This document shows positions 51,009 to 60,945 of a stretch of 64,000 nt of DNA, one piece after another. The DNA lies in contig JACNKX010000061.1 of NCBI GenBank assembly GCA_014381825.1, positions 62,001 to 126,000 on the forward strand. The letters run 5' to 3'. The stretch is from Planctomycetota bacterium (lineage in GTDB: Bacteria; Planctomycetota; Planctomycetia; Pirellulales; Pirellulaceae). The stretch's first letter is position 1; each line of letters begins with the position of its first letter. The notes beneath the pieces are model-generated. The model had not been told where the DNA came from. It saw only the letters and a list, made by a program, of their open reading frames with translations, and made no database searches. The position numbers and the translations under genes were made by a program.

Positions 51009-52043
51009 TTAGCGCCCGCCACGCGCGGACGGACCGCCCCGAGACGCCCCTGCTCGATTGGCAGTTGCATTGCTCCGGTTCGCGCCGCCGGTCGGTGAAC
51101 TCCTGCGACTCGCTCCATCCGATGATTGTGAGGTGCGACTGCGCGCCGTCAGATTCGTCCTCGATCGATTTGAACGGGAAGTTTGCGGTGACGGTCTCGA
51201 TCCTTGTGGTTGCCTTGAACCGCTATTCGCTCGCGGCTGTTGTCCGCCGAGGCGTGAAGACCGATTGAAGCTCATGTCGGCCGGTCTCGTCCCCTGATCT
51301 GCGGCTTGCGGTTGATTTCCGCTTCGACGCCTCGCGTCTTGGCTCTGCGCACCATTAAGCGAGGATGGCGAATCGGTCGTTCGTCGCTTCAGTCGAATTG
51401 CGTTTTGACTGTCGGTCGGCTGGCGTCGTTGTTGAGCTTGAATCGCGGCGGCGCGTTCACGTGGGCCGAGTTGTCCGTCACTATTCCGATCAAAGTGATT
51501 GAGAGCTCGATCCGATGTCGACGGTCCATCGTTCGGTTGACCGCCATTCTGGTTAGATCGCCGCAGCTTAATCGCTTTGCGCGCCGCGTCTCTCTCGTGC
51601 GGACCTAAGTGGCCGTCGTCGTTTCGATCAAAGTGATCTCTTGCCCGGTCATTCACTCGTGGATGATCGCCAGCGTTCTGATTGGCATGATCGCTCTGTC
51701 GCTGTCGGAACGCTTGCTGAGCCAGTTCTAACTCCTTTGGTCCGAGCGCGCCGTCGCCGTTCTTATCGAAACGCTGTTTCATCTTCTCCTGTATTTGCTG
51801 AAACTGCTCAGGATTCTGTTGTTGCATCTTCTTAGCCAGTGCGCGTATGCGGCGACCGTTCTCTCCCGATAGCATTTTCTTGAGCTGGTCCTTGTTGGGA
51901 AGCTTTGACGAATCGATCCCCAACTTTTCCATTTGCTGAATTGCTTGGTCCAGCTGCTCGGATGTCGGATTCAGACCATCCTCGGCTGCGACGGGAAGAG
52001 TGAGAACGGAGAACAACGCAAACATCACAGCGAGTTTCTTCAT
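51009..52043 (-). CDS. Secreted EF-hand protein with basic low-complexity tail
   Basis: The 344-residue product has a signal peptide (MKKLAVMFALFSVLTLPVAA), a helical region and three EF-hand calcium loops: DKNGDGALGPKE, DRNDDGHLGPHE and DRNSDGQLGPRE, spaced by about 45 residues. The last 150 residues are rich in Ser, Arg, Gly, Asn and Gln and probably disordered. The ATG at 52043 puts the signal peptide at the N-terminus; an upstream ATG at 52118 is less likely. Function is unknown; calcium binding is inferred. Confidence 0.85.
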   Translation of the reverse strand: MKKLAVMFALFSVLTLPVAAEDGLNPTSEQLDQAIQQMEKLGIDSSKLPNKDQLKKMLSGENGRRIRALAKKMQQQNPEQFQQIQEKMKQRFDKNGDGALGPKELELAQQAFRQRQSDHANQNAGDHPRVNDRARDHFDRNDDGHLGPHERDAARKAIKLRRSNQNGGQPNDGPSTSDRALNHFDRNSDGQLGPRERAAAIQAQQRRQPTDSQNAIRLKRRTTDSPSSLNGAQSQDARRRSGNQPQAADQGTRPADMSFNRSSRLGGQQPRANSGSRQPQGSRPSPQTSRSNRSRTNLTARSRTSQSSDGASRRSSPTGGANRSNATANRAGASRGGPSARGGR

Positions 52044-52306
52044 CGTTAACCTCGTAAGTACAGTAACGTCGTGAACACGACAGCCGCCGTGGATACACGC
52101 CTCGGAAACTCTGAACACGAGCTAACAGACGCCGGAATCGATGAGAGCGAAAAGATGAGACGCCCTATCGTGAAACATAGCTCACGAAGCCAGCTGACGT
52201 CGGATGAAGACGATCATCTGGCGGTGGCTTTTTGGCAACATCTGTCGGCTGGCAACCACGCAATGCGAGTGTTGCACGCAGCTTGTTACGCGGGCAGAAG
52301 TATTAG

Positions 52307-53596
52307 TTACTCGCCGCTCACTCTTTCGATCGCTTGTTTCGCCAACTGACGCATGCCTTCGTCCGGGCTTTGTAACAGCTTACGGAGTGCTGGAAGTCCA
52401 TTCTTCGCGGACGGCCCAATGCCAGCAAGCGACATGGTCGCAAAGTACTGGGTCTCGCCGGTGGTCGTTTCTACTAGCTTGCTGAGTTGAGCAACCGCCG
52501 GTTCACCAATTGCGCCGAGCCGTTCGAATGCCATCGCGGCTTCCCAAGGCGAATCGCGACTTCGCAATACGTCAAGAAGAATCGGCAAGCTCTCAGTATG
52601 TTCTCCGGTGATCTGCCATGCCGCAGCGGCTGCCTCGGCTCGGATTGAACGAGTTGTATCTCGCATTGCATCTTTGATCGCTGGAGCACTCACGGAGGAT
52701 AGCTTTCCCAGTCGCCCGAGCGCGATCACGCCGGCTCGTCGGACGACATAGTTGCGATCCTCCAACATCATTGTCAAAGGACCAATCGCACGCGAGCCGA
52801 CCGTCACCCCGATCGTGCCGATTGCGTCGGCGGCGTTAGATCGAACCGAAGCAACGCCAGTACCGGTCAATTCCAGCAACTTTGGCACAGCGTCCAAAGC
52901 CTCGGGCGCGCCAATGGCACCGATCGTGCGGCACGCCCAATATTTCGTATGGAAATCATCGCCATTTAACATCGAACGGAGCGACGTCATCGCAGGCGCT
53001 GCTTGCTTCGGATCGAGCGCGATGATCGCGTACATCGCCGCGATTCGCGTCTCCGGTTCGTTTTGAATCAACAACGTCATGAGCGCAGGAACTGCTTGCC
53101 TTGGTGGTGGCTTGATATCATGCAATGTGACCGCCGCTGCTCGACGCCCGGTTCGGTTGTCGGCTGCCAGCTTCTCGATTAAACGTGGTACGCTTTTGGG
53201 GCCGAGTTTTCCCAAGGCTTGCGCGGCGAAAGCCCACACCGGTGTGTCGTCGGACCGGAGTTCCTTGTCTTCGAGTCGAACGAGCAACGCCGCGATGGCC
53301 GCATCGTCATCGAGTCCGATGTGTCCCAGCGCGATCGCGGCTGCTGCGCGGGCATCGGGACTGGGGTCGTCTAGTGTCTTGACCAATTCCGGAACGGCCT
53401 GACTTGCGTCTTTGCCAAGCTCTGCAATCTTGGCAGCCGCGTCGACTCGTGTGGTCTCCGAAGACGCCTGCAATGCCGCGAGTAAATCGTCGAACGTCTG
53501 AGTCGACTTTTGCGCAAGGCAAAACGGGGCGACAAGGCATATCATGCAACACATGAATGCCGCAGAGAACACGAATTGTTGTAGCCAACCATGCAT
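52307..53596 (-). CDS. Secreted HEAT-repeat protein
   Basis: The 429-residue product has a signal peptide (MHGWLQQFVFSAAFMCCMIC) and about nine HEAT repeats of 35-40 residues, recognisable by patterns such as AVPELVKTLDDPSPDARAAA and AIGTIGVTVGSRAIGPLTMM. HEAT repeats form solenoids that bind other proteins. No catalytic residue is apparent. A 263-base gap separates it from the divergent aldolase gene. Confidence 0.87.
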   Translation of the reverse strand: MHGWLQQFVFSAAFMCCMICLVAPFCLAQKSTQTFDDLLAALQASSETTRVDAAAKIAELGKDASQAVPELVKTLDDPSPDARAAAAIALGHIGLDDDAAIAALLVRLEDKELRSDDTPVWAFAAQALGKLGPKSVPRLIEKLAADNRTGRRAAAVTLHDIKPPPRQAVPALMTLLIQNEPETRIAAMYAIIALDPKQAAPAMTSLRSMLNGDDFHTKYWACRTIGAIGAPEALDAVPKLLELTGTGVASVRSNAADAIGTIGVTVGSRAIGPLTMMLEDRNYVVRRAGVIALGRLGKLSSVSAPAIKDAMRDTTRSIRAEAAAAAWQITGEHTESLPILLDVLRSRDSPWEAAMAFERLGAIGEPAVAQLSKLVETTTGETQYFATMSLAGIGPSAKNGLPALRKLLQSPDEGMRQLAKQAIERVSGE

Positions 53597-53777
53597 AGCG
53601 GGCTCCTTCCGATTGGTGAGACGATCCTTAATGAATCATGCATTAGCTTATTGCCCGCCGATCGTCGTTGAAAGCTTTGGTGTCAAACGGCGACGACTCG
53701 GAAAATAGTCGCGCCCCCAGGTTGCGTATCACGACATCTCGGATCAGAATATGTGGTTTGCTATTACCTGCCGCCCC

Positions 53778-53805
53778 GTCTCAGGGTACACCACCGGCCT
53801 GAGAC
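53778..53805. promoter_or_regulatory. Perfect inverted repeat upstream of the aldolase gene
   Basis: GTCTCAGG (53778-53785) and CCTGAGAC (53798-53805) are exact reverse complements around a twelve-base centre, 54 bases before the ATG at 53860. It could be an operator or a leader hairpin. No T-tract follows. Confidence 0.5.
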
Positions 53806-53859
53806 TACTACGAAATCGCCGCTCGATTCTTTGAGTTCGGCCTACTTAGAGCAACCACG

Positions 53860-54843
53860 ATGTCTGACAAAGCACCTTGGATTACGTACCGTCCCGAATT
53901 GAAAGTCCTCGACTGCACGGTCCGAGACGGCGGTTTGATCAACAACCATCAATTCACCGACGAGTTGGTCCGAGCGGTCTACGACACCTGCGTCGAAGCT
54001 GGCACGGACTATATGGAGATCGGTTACAAAAACTCGTCGAGCCAATTCCCAAAATCGGAATTCGGCGCGTGGCGTCACTGCGATGAAGAGGATCTAAATC
54101 GCGTTGTCGGCGATCACGATGACGAGAAGACCGGGATGAAGCTTGTTGCGATGGCCGATGCCGGAAAGAGCGACTGGAAAGAAAAGATCGTTCCTTGCGA
54201 TGAGAGCGTGCTGGGAATGATTCGGGTTGCATTCTATGCCAACCAAGTCTCCGAAGCCGTCGAGATGATTCAGCATTGTCACGAACTGGGATACGAAACG
54301 TCGGCCAATTTGATGGCCGTTTCGAATATCACCGAGTCCGAAATCGACACGGTTCTCGAAGCCGTTCGTCCGACGCCAGCGGGTATCATGTGTATTGTCG
54401 ACAGCTTCGGACATCTCTATCGCGAGCAGATCGACATGCTCTACACGAAGTATGCTTCCGCGCTGGAGGGGACAGGCAAAGAGATCGGCATTCACGCACA
54501 TAACAACATGCAACTGGCATTCGCCAACACGCTCGAGGCGATCATTTTGGGAGCCAATCGCGCGGACGCGACAATGGCCGGATTGGGACGCGGCGCGGGC
54601 AACTGTCCCATGGAGATATTACTTGGATTCCTGCGAAACCCGAAATTCAAACTGCGTCCGATTATCAAGCTGCTTCAGGACCACATCACGCCGCTGCGCG
54701 AAACGGTTGAGTGGGGGCCGCTGCTCGCCTTCAATCTGACCGGCCAGATGAATCTACACCCGCGAGCCGCGATCAAATTCCGCACGACCGAAGACAAAGA
54801 CGACTATGTCAAGTTCTATGACGAGTTGATCGCGGACATCTAA
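53860..54843 (+). CDS. DRE-TIM-type aldolase (HMGL-like domain)
   Basis: The 327-residue product carries the DRE-TIM metallolyase signature as LDCTVRDGGLINNHQF (Arg22, Asp23) and the metal-binding HxH in IGIHAHNNMQLAFANT near residue 210, followed by GLGRGAGNCPMEILLG. Relatives include 4-hydroxy-2-oxovalerate aldolase and HMG-CoA lyase; the particular reaction is unknown. No acetaldehyde dehydrogenase partner is nearby. It converges with the kinase gene, ten bases away. Confidence 0.86.
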   Translation: MSDKAPWITYRPELKVLDCTVRDGGLINNHQFTDELVRAVYDTCVEAGTDYMEIGYKNSSSQFPKSEFGAWRHCDEEDLNRVVGDHDDEKTGMKLVAMADAGKSDWKEKIVPCDESVLGMIRVAFYANQVSEAVEMIQHCHELGYETSANLMAVSNITESEIDTVLEAVRPTPAGIMCIVDSFGHLYREQIDMLYTKYASALEGTGKEIGIHAHNNMQLAFANTLEAIILGANRADATMAGLGRGAGNCPMEILLGFLRNPKFKLRPIIKLLQDHITPLRETVEWGPLLAFNLTGQMNLHPRAAIKFRTTEDKDDYVKFYDELIADI

Positions 54844-54853
54844 ACCGTTGTGG

Positions 54854-56476
54854 TCAATCCGCTGGTGCGTCATTAGGCAGGATGGCGTTCAGGCGTTTGA
54901 CTCGATGTTGCGAAGCCTCGATGCAAGTAATCGGATCAGCCTTATCGGGTGCATCTGCATAGTTCGACAACAAATCGAGGAAGTGATCGCGGGCGGTTTG
55001 CGGCTTACCTTCGACAAGCATCATCGCGTCGACGTAGGCTTGTTGAACTTCGGTCAACCTTTCCCGTTTTGCACGGATGCGAAGCCGGTTGAAGAGAAAC
55101 CGGCTCTGAAGGTCGAGTAGCCAATCGTTCACTTCGTGACACCGGGGATCGTCGGCATGCGAGGCAAGAAATTGTTCGATCTTTGGCTTTACGTCAAGCA
55201 GGTCGCCGTCCCGGGCGGTCGTTGCGATCTTCTCATACAACGAATCTGCAGTTGGAGGCGCGAGCCCCCAAGCGATCAGTCCCAACATTCCCACCAACAC
55301 AAGGACAAGTCCAGCGATCTTGGCGAGATCGACGAGTTTCATCGTGGACGGTCGTTCTCGCTGCCGCCTTTGTTCGTCGAGCGTCGTGAATCGATTCTGG
55401 CCAGATGATGGATCGGCAACCGTTTCGCCACTGGAGCGCACATCCGCCGCCTTCGAGGAACGGGAGTCGGAGGTCACGACCGTCGCATCATTCCATGAGT
55501 AAGCGTCTGCTGGCACGCAATCGGTGTTCGGCTCAATCGACGTCGGTGACACTTCGGTTACCGGAGTACTATGATAGTTGGATTCGCGCGTGACCTGATC
55601 ATTCGGAGAACTCGGAGCCGGTTGATCTTTGGTCGTTGGTCGTTCGACGACAGTTTTCGAAGAAAGGCCGTGTTCCATGGCTTTTAGGCGATTCGCCAAT
55701 ACCATCGCAGTTGGAATCCGATCCATGGAGTCCTTCTTTAATAGTTGATCGATAATCTCTTCCAATTCGAGCGGCACGGACGGCGCATAGCGCCGAACGA
55801 GAGGAGCGTCGTCGTAACGTAGACGATGCAGCACTTCGGGGATCGATCCGCCGGCGAAGGGTGGCCGCCGAGTCAGAAGCGTGAACATCACAGCTCCCAA
55901 ACTGAACAGATCAGTCCGATTGCTTACTGGCCGTCCTTCGGCTTGCTCGCAGGCCATGTAATCCGCCGTTCCAACGACGCTGCCATCCGCGGTCAGGTGA
56001 GTCGCCCCGAACAGTTTGGCGATACCAAAGTCCGTAAGTTTGATCTGTTGCTCTTTCGTCCGCATCAGATTCGCAGGTTTGAGATCGCGATGGATGATGC
56101 CATGATCGTGAGCGTGCTTCAATGCCTGGCAGATCTCAATCCCAATCCGTAAAACTTCGGGCCACGCGAACTCATGCTTGGCCTGAAGTTCCTCCTGTAA
56201 CGTCTGGCCTTCAACCAATTCCATGGCATAGAACAGCAGCCCGTCCTGCTCGCCATCCCCAAACAACTCCACAATGTTTGGATGTTTCAGCTGCTTCAGC
56301 GTTTCGATCTCGCCGATAAATCGCTCTCGAAAGTTACCGTCGTCCGCCAAGCCTGCGGGCAAAGCCTTAATCGCCGCCCGCTGGCCGGTCTCTTCGTGAA
56401 TGCCTTCGTAAACCGTCCCCATGCCGCCTCGGCCTATCACGCGGATGATTCGATAGGGACCTAGTTGTTTGATCAT
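54854..56476 (-). CDS. Membrane Ser/Thr protein kinase
   Basis: The 540-residue product starts directly with a Hanks-type kinase domain (MIKQLGPYRIIRVIGRGGMG, HRDLKPANLM and DFGIAKLFG), followed by a disordered Ser/Thr/Pro-rich linker, one membrane helix at about 386-405 and a 130-residue extracytoplasmic part with Tyr/Leu-rich helices. The helices suggest a protein-interaction sensor. No sigma-factor gene is next to this kinase. Confidence 0.92.
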   Translation of the reverse strand: MIKQLGPYRIIRVIGRGGMGTVYEGIHEETGQRAAIKALPAGLADDGNFRERFIGEIETLKQLKHPNIVELFGDGEQDGLLFYAMELVEGQTLQEELQAKHEFAWPEVLRIGIEICQALKHAHDHGIIHRDLKPANLMRTKEQQIKLTDFGIAKLFGATHLTADGSVVGTADYMACEQAEGRPVSNRTDLFSLGAVMFTLLTRRPPFAGGSIPEVLHRLRYDDAPLVRRYAPSVPLELEEIIDQLLKKDSMDRIPTAMVLANRLKAMEHGLSSKTVVERPTTKDQPAPSSPNDQVTRESNYHSTPVTEVSPTSIEPNTDCVPADAYSWNDATVVTSDSRSSKAADVRSSGETVADPSSGQNRFTTLDEQRRQRERPSTMKLVDLAKIAGLVLVLVGMLGLIAWGLAPPTADSLYEKIATTARDGDLLDVKPKIEQFLASHADDPRCHEVNDWLLDLQSRFLFNRLRIRAKRERLTEVQQAYVDAMMLVEGKPQTARDHFLDLLSNYADAPDKADPITCIEASQHRVKRLNAILPNDAPAD

Positions 56477-56563
56477 GATAAAGACGCCGTCGTACTGTTA
56501 GGTATCGAGACTGCGCATTGTAACAGCCGAACAGTTTTTTAGGCCGACCCGCCGTTCAGCGAA

Positions 56564-59554
56564 TCAATTCACAGGCGTTGCCCGTGATTTGAGATACTCG
56601 AGCAAGTCGGCCATCTGCTGGACGGTGACATCCTTTTCGACGCCTTCTGGCATCAGCGATTTTCCGCTGGCACGTAGTTCATCAATTTCGCTGCGTGCGA
56701 TGACCTGTTGCTTGCCCTCTGCTTGGCGAAGCACGATCGCTTCGGCCGTTTCTGAGACCATTAATCCGTTGAAGACTCGCCCATCGACGGTGACGACCGC
56801 ATAGTCAGTGAAGCGCGGCTCAAGCTTTCGATTAGGGTCGAGAATATCATAAAGCAGCGCCTCGCGAGAGCGATTCCGTACGTCACTGATGTCTGGTCCG
56901 ACTTCGTGCCCCCGTCCGTCGATGCGGTGGCATTTGGCGCAGATCTTATCGAATATCTTCAGGCCGTCCGCAGCGGATGACTTTGTCGTCAGTGCGGCAT
57001 GATACTGTTCGGCAACTTCGCGGCGATTCGACGAGACGGCACCGCCAAGTAACTTTGTCGCAAGCGCCTTGATCGCCGGATCGCCATGTCGGAGCAGACG
57101 GACTCGCCCATCAATGTCGATTACGGCCGGGTTAATCTGCCCTGTCGCCATGGCCTCCAACGCGAGCCGCGTTGTCCCTGTCCGACTGAGCAGCAATCCT
57201 AATGCAGGTGTTCGTACCTGGGGGCCGAGTGTGAGCCAGTGCTTCAGCACAATTGCCGCTGCGCCATCGTTGCCGCTTCTTCGCATCGCTTCGACACAAG
57301 CCAATTGCAACTCAACCGGCTGATCCGCAGCGAGCAACGATTCGTAAGCTGGCGAAGCTTTGTCAAAGGGCTGAAAGCCGAGCAACTCGACGGCGGCGAT
57401 TCGATTACTAATGTTTTGCTCGCCAGCGAGTGCGACGCCTTGCGTTTGCTGGAGCAACTCGTGAATGGGCGCGACCGACTGGGCAAGACTCTCCGGCGGA
57501 TCGGCTAACAGCTTTGGCAAGTTAGTTCGCCCGAGCGGGCCGTTGTGTCGCGGAAGCCCCGTCGCCAAACCGCTCAATGCCGCCGTTTGCCACCACACAC
57601 CAGTTTGCTCTGCTGACGCAACCGTCTTCAATAGCTCTGATAACTCGGATGCGTCACCGCGAACTCCAACAACGGTCGCGAGTTCTCGGACGAGTCGACT
57701 ATGTGAAGATTCCGGTTGGTGACCGGAGTTTGCCGACACGAGCCCCGCCACAATCGCGCCACTGCGCTGTGAAGCAGCAGTGAGAACGGCGTTTACGAAC
57801 CAAGGGTCGCCCCCATCGCGGCGCGCAAGCTTCGTCAGCAACTCGGTAGCCCGAACATCATCTGTTTCACCTAGCGCCAAAGCGACTTGGAAGCGCACGC
57901 GAATGTCCTCGTCATCCGCAAGTTTCGCCAGTTGCTGGAAAAGTTGCGGATGATCCTTCAAGAAGCGAGTGCTCAGCGATACGGCATCCTTGCGGATGTT
58001 GGGATTCGCATCGCCAAAGGCAACTGTAAGATGCGACGGCGTCAAAACACCGAGCCCCTCGGTTGTCCAAAGTGCGTGCAGCCGTGCGAGATCCGATTTA
58101 CCAACGCCCAATAGTGCGCTGAGCGATAACTCGGCGTTTTTCGATTGTTGCTCCACGAGTAGGCGTTGCGCCAGTCGCCTTCGCCAACCATTCGCGTCGC
58201 TCAGCATGTTAACGAGATCAGCTGTTGTTTCGGGTGGCGCGAAGCGATGCGGTTCTGTGTCTTCGGGAACGATGCGCCAGATACGGCCGCGATCTTCGCC
58301 CGCTCGCCAGTCGATTCGCTTGGCGATCTCCTCGGGCAAGAACTTCGGGTGCTCGACCCACAGCCGATACATGTCGGCCAGATAAAGTGCTCCATCCGGT
58401 CCTGTCGCAAGACTGGCCGGCCGAAACCAAGTGTCGCTGGAAGCTAGAAAGTCCGCTTTTGCGCGAGCTCGATCCGCGGTTAAGGTAGCTCCGTCCGACC
58501 TGATGATCGATCGCGTCACCAAGTGTCCGATCGGCTCGCAGACAAAGACGCTGTCATTAAACGCCGGGCCCAACAGATCGCCATGATAGGCAGTCGTTCC
58601 GCAGGCCGACGTGTGAGTGCCCGCATGTGAAAGGTAATTGCTTTTCATTTCGACGAGCGGATAAACACGCGTGTCGCCGCCCGACGCGCCAACATCGTAG
58701 TACGATTTTGGTATGACCGCGAACGGATTTCGCCGTGACTGCTCATAGGACATCGCAATCGTCATGATTGGATTGCGATTCGTACAGAAAAAACGGTTGC
58801 CCCAGTTATCAATCGTGTTGCCAAATTGACCAAGTCCGCTGGCCGGACCACACTCCATCGACAGCGGGTGAAAACGGAACTCGCTGCGCGGCATCGCGAA
58901 CGGTTGCGCCGTCTTGCCCATCGAAGTGATCTTGCCGGGCCCGTAATTCAAATAGATCCAGTTATCCAATCCCCAACGCGGATTGCCAATCTGCATCTGC
59001 GGATGTGCTGGCGTAAAGCCGCTGAAGAGGACTTCACGAACGTCCGCCTTGTGATCACCATCAGTGTCTTTCAGGAAGAGGATCTCGGTCTGTGCGCCGA
59101 CGATAAGGCCTTCCTTATACGGCATCAGGCTGTGAGCGAAAGTAAGCCTATCAGCGAATACATGCCGTCGGTCCATCCGTCCGTCGTCGTCGGTATCTTC
59201 AAGCAACACGACTCGCGACAGCGGCGGAGCACCCTCTTTCTCGGGCCCCGTCGGATAATCACCATATTCGACGACGAACATCATGCCGCGTTGATCAAAC
59301 GCAATCGCAACCGGATCCATCACTAACGGCTCGGCCGCGACCAACTCGATCTGCAGACCAGGCTCGATTTGAAAGCACGCTCGCGAGGCTTCCGGTAGTT
59401 TAGGAGGATCGGTCTTCGCGTCGATCCAATGCCTTCCGCCGCGCGTACGCTCGATCGACTGTAACGCGTCTTGTTTGTTTTCGTCTTGCTGAGCGAAGGC
59501 GGTGTTCGCTATGACCAGAAAGATCAACGAGACGCATCGGAATTTAGATTTCAT
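56564..59554 (-). CDS. PVC-type haem-binding dehydrogenase/cytochrome c fusion
   Basis: The 996-residue product has a signal peptide (MKSKFRCVSLIFLVIANTAF), an N-terminal propeller-like dehydrogenase domain (FDQRGMMFVVEYGDYP to about residue 410), a helical HEAT-like region and a C-terminal cytochrome c domain with Cys872, Cys875 and His876 in CAKCHRIDGRGHEVGPD. It ends with a segment seen in planctomycete family members (LYDILDPNRKLEPRFTDY). Probably periplasmic electron transfer from sugar or alcohol oxidation. An ATG at 59593 is rejected because the signal peptide begins at 59554. It is the last gene of the FG-GAP/Gfo operon. Confidence 0.91.
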   Translation of the reverse strand: MKSKFRCVSLIFLVIANTAFAQQDENKQDALQSIERTRGGRHWIDAKTDPPKLPEASRACFQIEPGLQIELVAAEPLVMDPVAIAFDQRGMMFVVEYGDYPTGPEKEGAPPLSRVVLLEDTDDDGRMDRRHVFADRLTFAHSLMPYKEGLIVGAQTEILFLKDTDGDHKADVREVLFSGFTPAHPQMQIGNPRWGLDNWIYLNYGPGKITSMGKTAQPFAMPRSEFRFHPLSMECGPASGLGQFGNTIDNWGNRFFCTNRNPIMTIAMSYEQSRRNPFAVIPKSYYDVGASGGDTRVYPLVEMKSNYLSHAGTHTSACGTTAYHGDLLGPAFNDSVFVCEPIGHLVTRSIIRSDGATLTADRARAKADFLASSDTWFRPASLATGPDGALYLADMYRLWVEHPKFLPEEIAKRIDWRAGEDRGRIWRIVPEDTEPHRFAPPETTADLVNMLSDANGWRRRLAQRLLVEQQSKNAELSLSALLGVGKSDLARLHALWTTEGLGVLTPSHLTVAFGDANPNIRKDAVSLSTRFLKDHPQLFQQLAKLADDEDIRVRFQVALALGETDDVRATELLTKLARRDGGDPWFVNAVLTAASQRSGAIVAGLVSANSGHQPESSHSRLVRELATVVGVRGDASELSELLKTVASAEQTGVWWQTAALSGLATGLPRHNGPLGRTNLPKLLADPPESLAQSVAPIHELLQQTQGVALAGEQNISNRIAAVELLGFQPFDKASPAYESLLAADQPVELQLACVEAMRRSGNDGAAAIVLKHWLTLGPQVRTPALGLLLSRTGTTRLALEAMATGQINPAVIDIDGRVRLLRHGDPAIKALATKLLGGAVSSNRREVAEQYHAALTTKSSAADGLKIFDKICAKCHRIDGRGHEVGPDISDVRNRSREALLYDILDPNRKLEPRFTDYAVVTVDGRVFNGLMVSETAEAIVLRQAEGKQQVIARSEIDELRASGKSLMPEGVEKDVTVQQMADLLEYLKSRATPVN

Positions 59555-59630
59555 GAGCCAACAGACTTTCAGCAGCAATGGTTGTAGGTTCATTGTTTAG
59601 CGGTCGTCGTCCGCTGGCGAAGCTTCTCGT

Positions 59631-60938
59631 TCACACTCCCATGGGAACGCCCCAGTGGCCTTCACGGTACTCGCGTCGCAAAAGGGAGTTGGCATCCGCA
59701 TCACCGAGGGCTCGTTCGTTTGCCGGATCGAACTCGAAGCCCCGCCCTACGCGCGCCGCGATGTTTCCGAGATGACACAACGTTGCCGACAGATGCCCGA
59801 CGTTGATCTCAGCTCGCAACTCATCTTCACCACGGACTGCATCGACAAAGTTTTGAAAATGTCCAGTCACGCGAGGCCGCTCGCTGGTGATGGGCTTGGA
59901 ATGGTCGCGATCGTCGAAGACTTTTAGTATTCCACGTTTGCTAAGTAGCATCCAACCGTCAGTGCCGTAGAAGGCGTTGCCGTTGTCGACACCTTCCAAC
60001 CCGTATCGCGACCAGAGCCGCATTTCAAAGACAAGCTGGCGGCGATTGCCGACGGCGCCGTCGCCGGGGTAGTCAAAGCAGGCGTATTGCGTGTCGGGAA
60101 ACTGTTGGTCGTCGTCGAAAGCGAACTTGCCGCCGATTGCAGAGACTTGCGATGGATGCGTTTTCACGCCCAGGCCCCATCTGGCGATATCCAACTCGTG
60201 AACTCCGTCATTCCCCATGTCTCCCGTTCCGAAATTGTGCCACCAGTGCCAAGTGTAGTGGTGTCGGTTCGATTGAAACGGAACCATCGGCGCGGGACCA
60301 ACCCACTTGTCGTAATCAAAACCGGCTGGCGGATCGGTTGGTTTGGCACGACCAATCTCGCCGCGACGCTGAACATTCCATGCCTTGGCCATCAAGACAT
60401 CGCCGATCGCTCCGTCGCGTAACAATTGAATTGCTTGCAGGATCAGGTCGTGCGAGCGGCTTTGTGTTCCGTGTTGAATGTGGGCGTCGTTACGACGCGC
60501 GGCTTCAACCAGCAATCGGCCTTCGCGGACGTTGTGCGAACAAGGTTTCTCGACATAGACATGCTTGCCCGCATCGGCCGCGAGAATCGAAGCCGGCGTA
60601 TGCCAGTGGTCTGGCGTAGCCACAATCACGGCGTCGACCGTCTTGTCATCCAAGGCTACTCTGAAGTCGCTGACCGGTTTCGGTTGGTTCGAAAGCTTAC
60701 GAACTGCGTCGGCTGCTCGCGAAGAATCGGGATCGCACACATAGGCGAACTCGACACCAGCAAGTGTCGCAAATTCGCGAGCGACGCTGCTGCCGCGGCC
60801 GCCACACCCGATCAAGGCAATCCGAACTTTCTGGTTCGCCCCAGCCGCTCGTTGCGCCGTGATAGCACTAACTGCTGTTGCGGTCGCCACGCCTAAGGCC
60901 GTTGTTTTTAAGAATCCTCGTCGATGATCGTCAGCCAT
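59631..60938 (-). CDS. TAT-exported Gfo/Idh/MocA oxidoreductase
   Basis: The 435-residue product has a twin-arginine signal (MADDHRRGFLKTTALGVATA), the Rossmann loop IALIGCGGRGSS and the EKP motif in YVEKPCSHNVREG. Folded export with its NAD(P) cofactor is typical for this group in planctomycetes, where it oxidises or inverts sugars in the periplasm. The start has GAGG seven bases upstream. It is seven bases after the FG-GAP gene and 76 bases before the cytochrome fusion. Confidence 0.92.
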   Translation of the reverse strand: MADDHRRGFLKTTALGVATATAVSAITAQRAAGANQKVRIALIGCGGRGSSVAREFATLAGVEFAYVCDPDSSRAADAVRKLSNQPKPVSDFRVALDDKTVDAVIVATPDHWHTPASILAADAGKHVYVEKPCSHNVREGRLLVEAARRNDAHIQHGTQSRSHDLILQAIQLLRDGAIGDVLMAKAWNVQRRGEIGRAKPTDPPAGFDYDKWVGPAPMVPFQSNRHHYTWHWWHNFGTGDMGNDGVHELDIARWGLGVKTHPSQVSAIGGKFAFDDDQQFPDTQYACFDYPGDGAVGNRRQLVFEMRLWSRYGLEGVDNGNAFYGTDGWMLLSKRGILKVFDDRDHSKPITSERPRVTGHFQNFVDAVRGEDELRAEINVGHLSATLCHLGNIAARVGRGFEFDPANERALGDADANSLLRREYREGHWGVPMGV

Positions 60939-60945
60939 CTTTTCC

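Noticed and set aside
59555-59593. Earlier start of the haem-binding fusion at 59593
   Set aside because: It adds 13 residues before a normal signal peptide.
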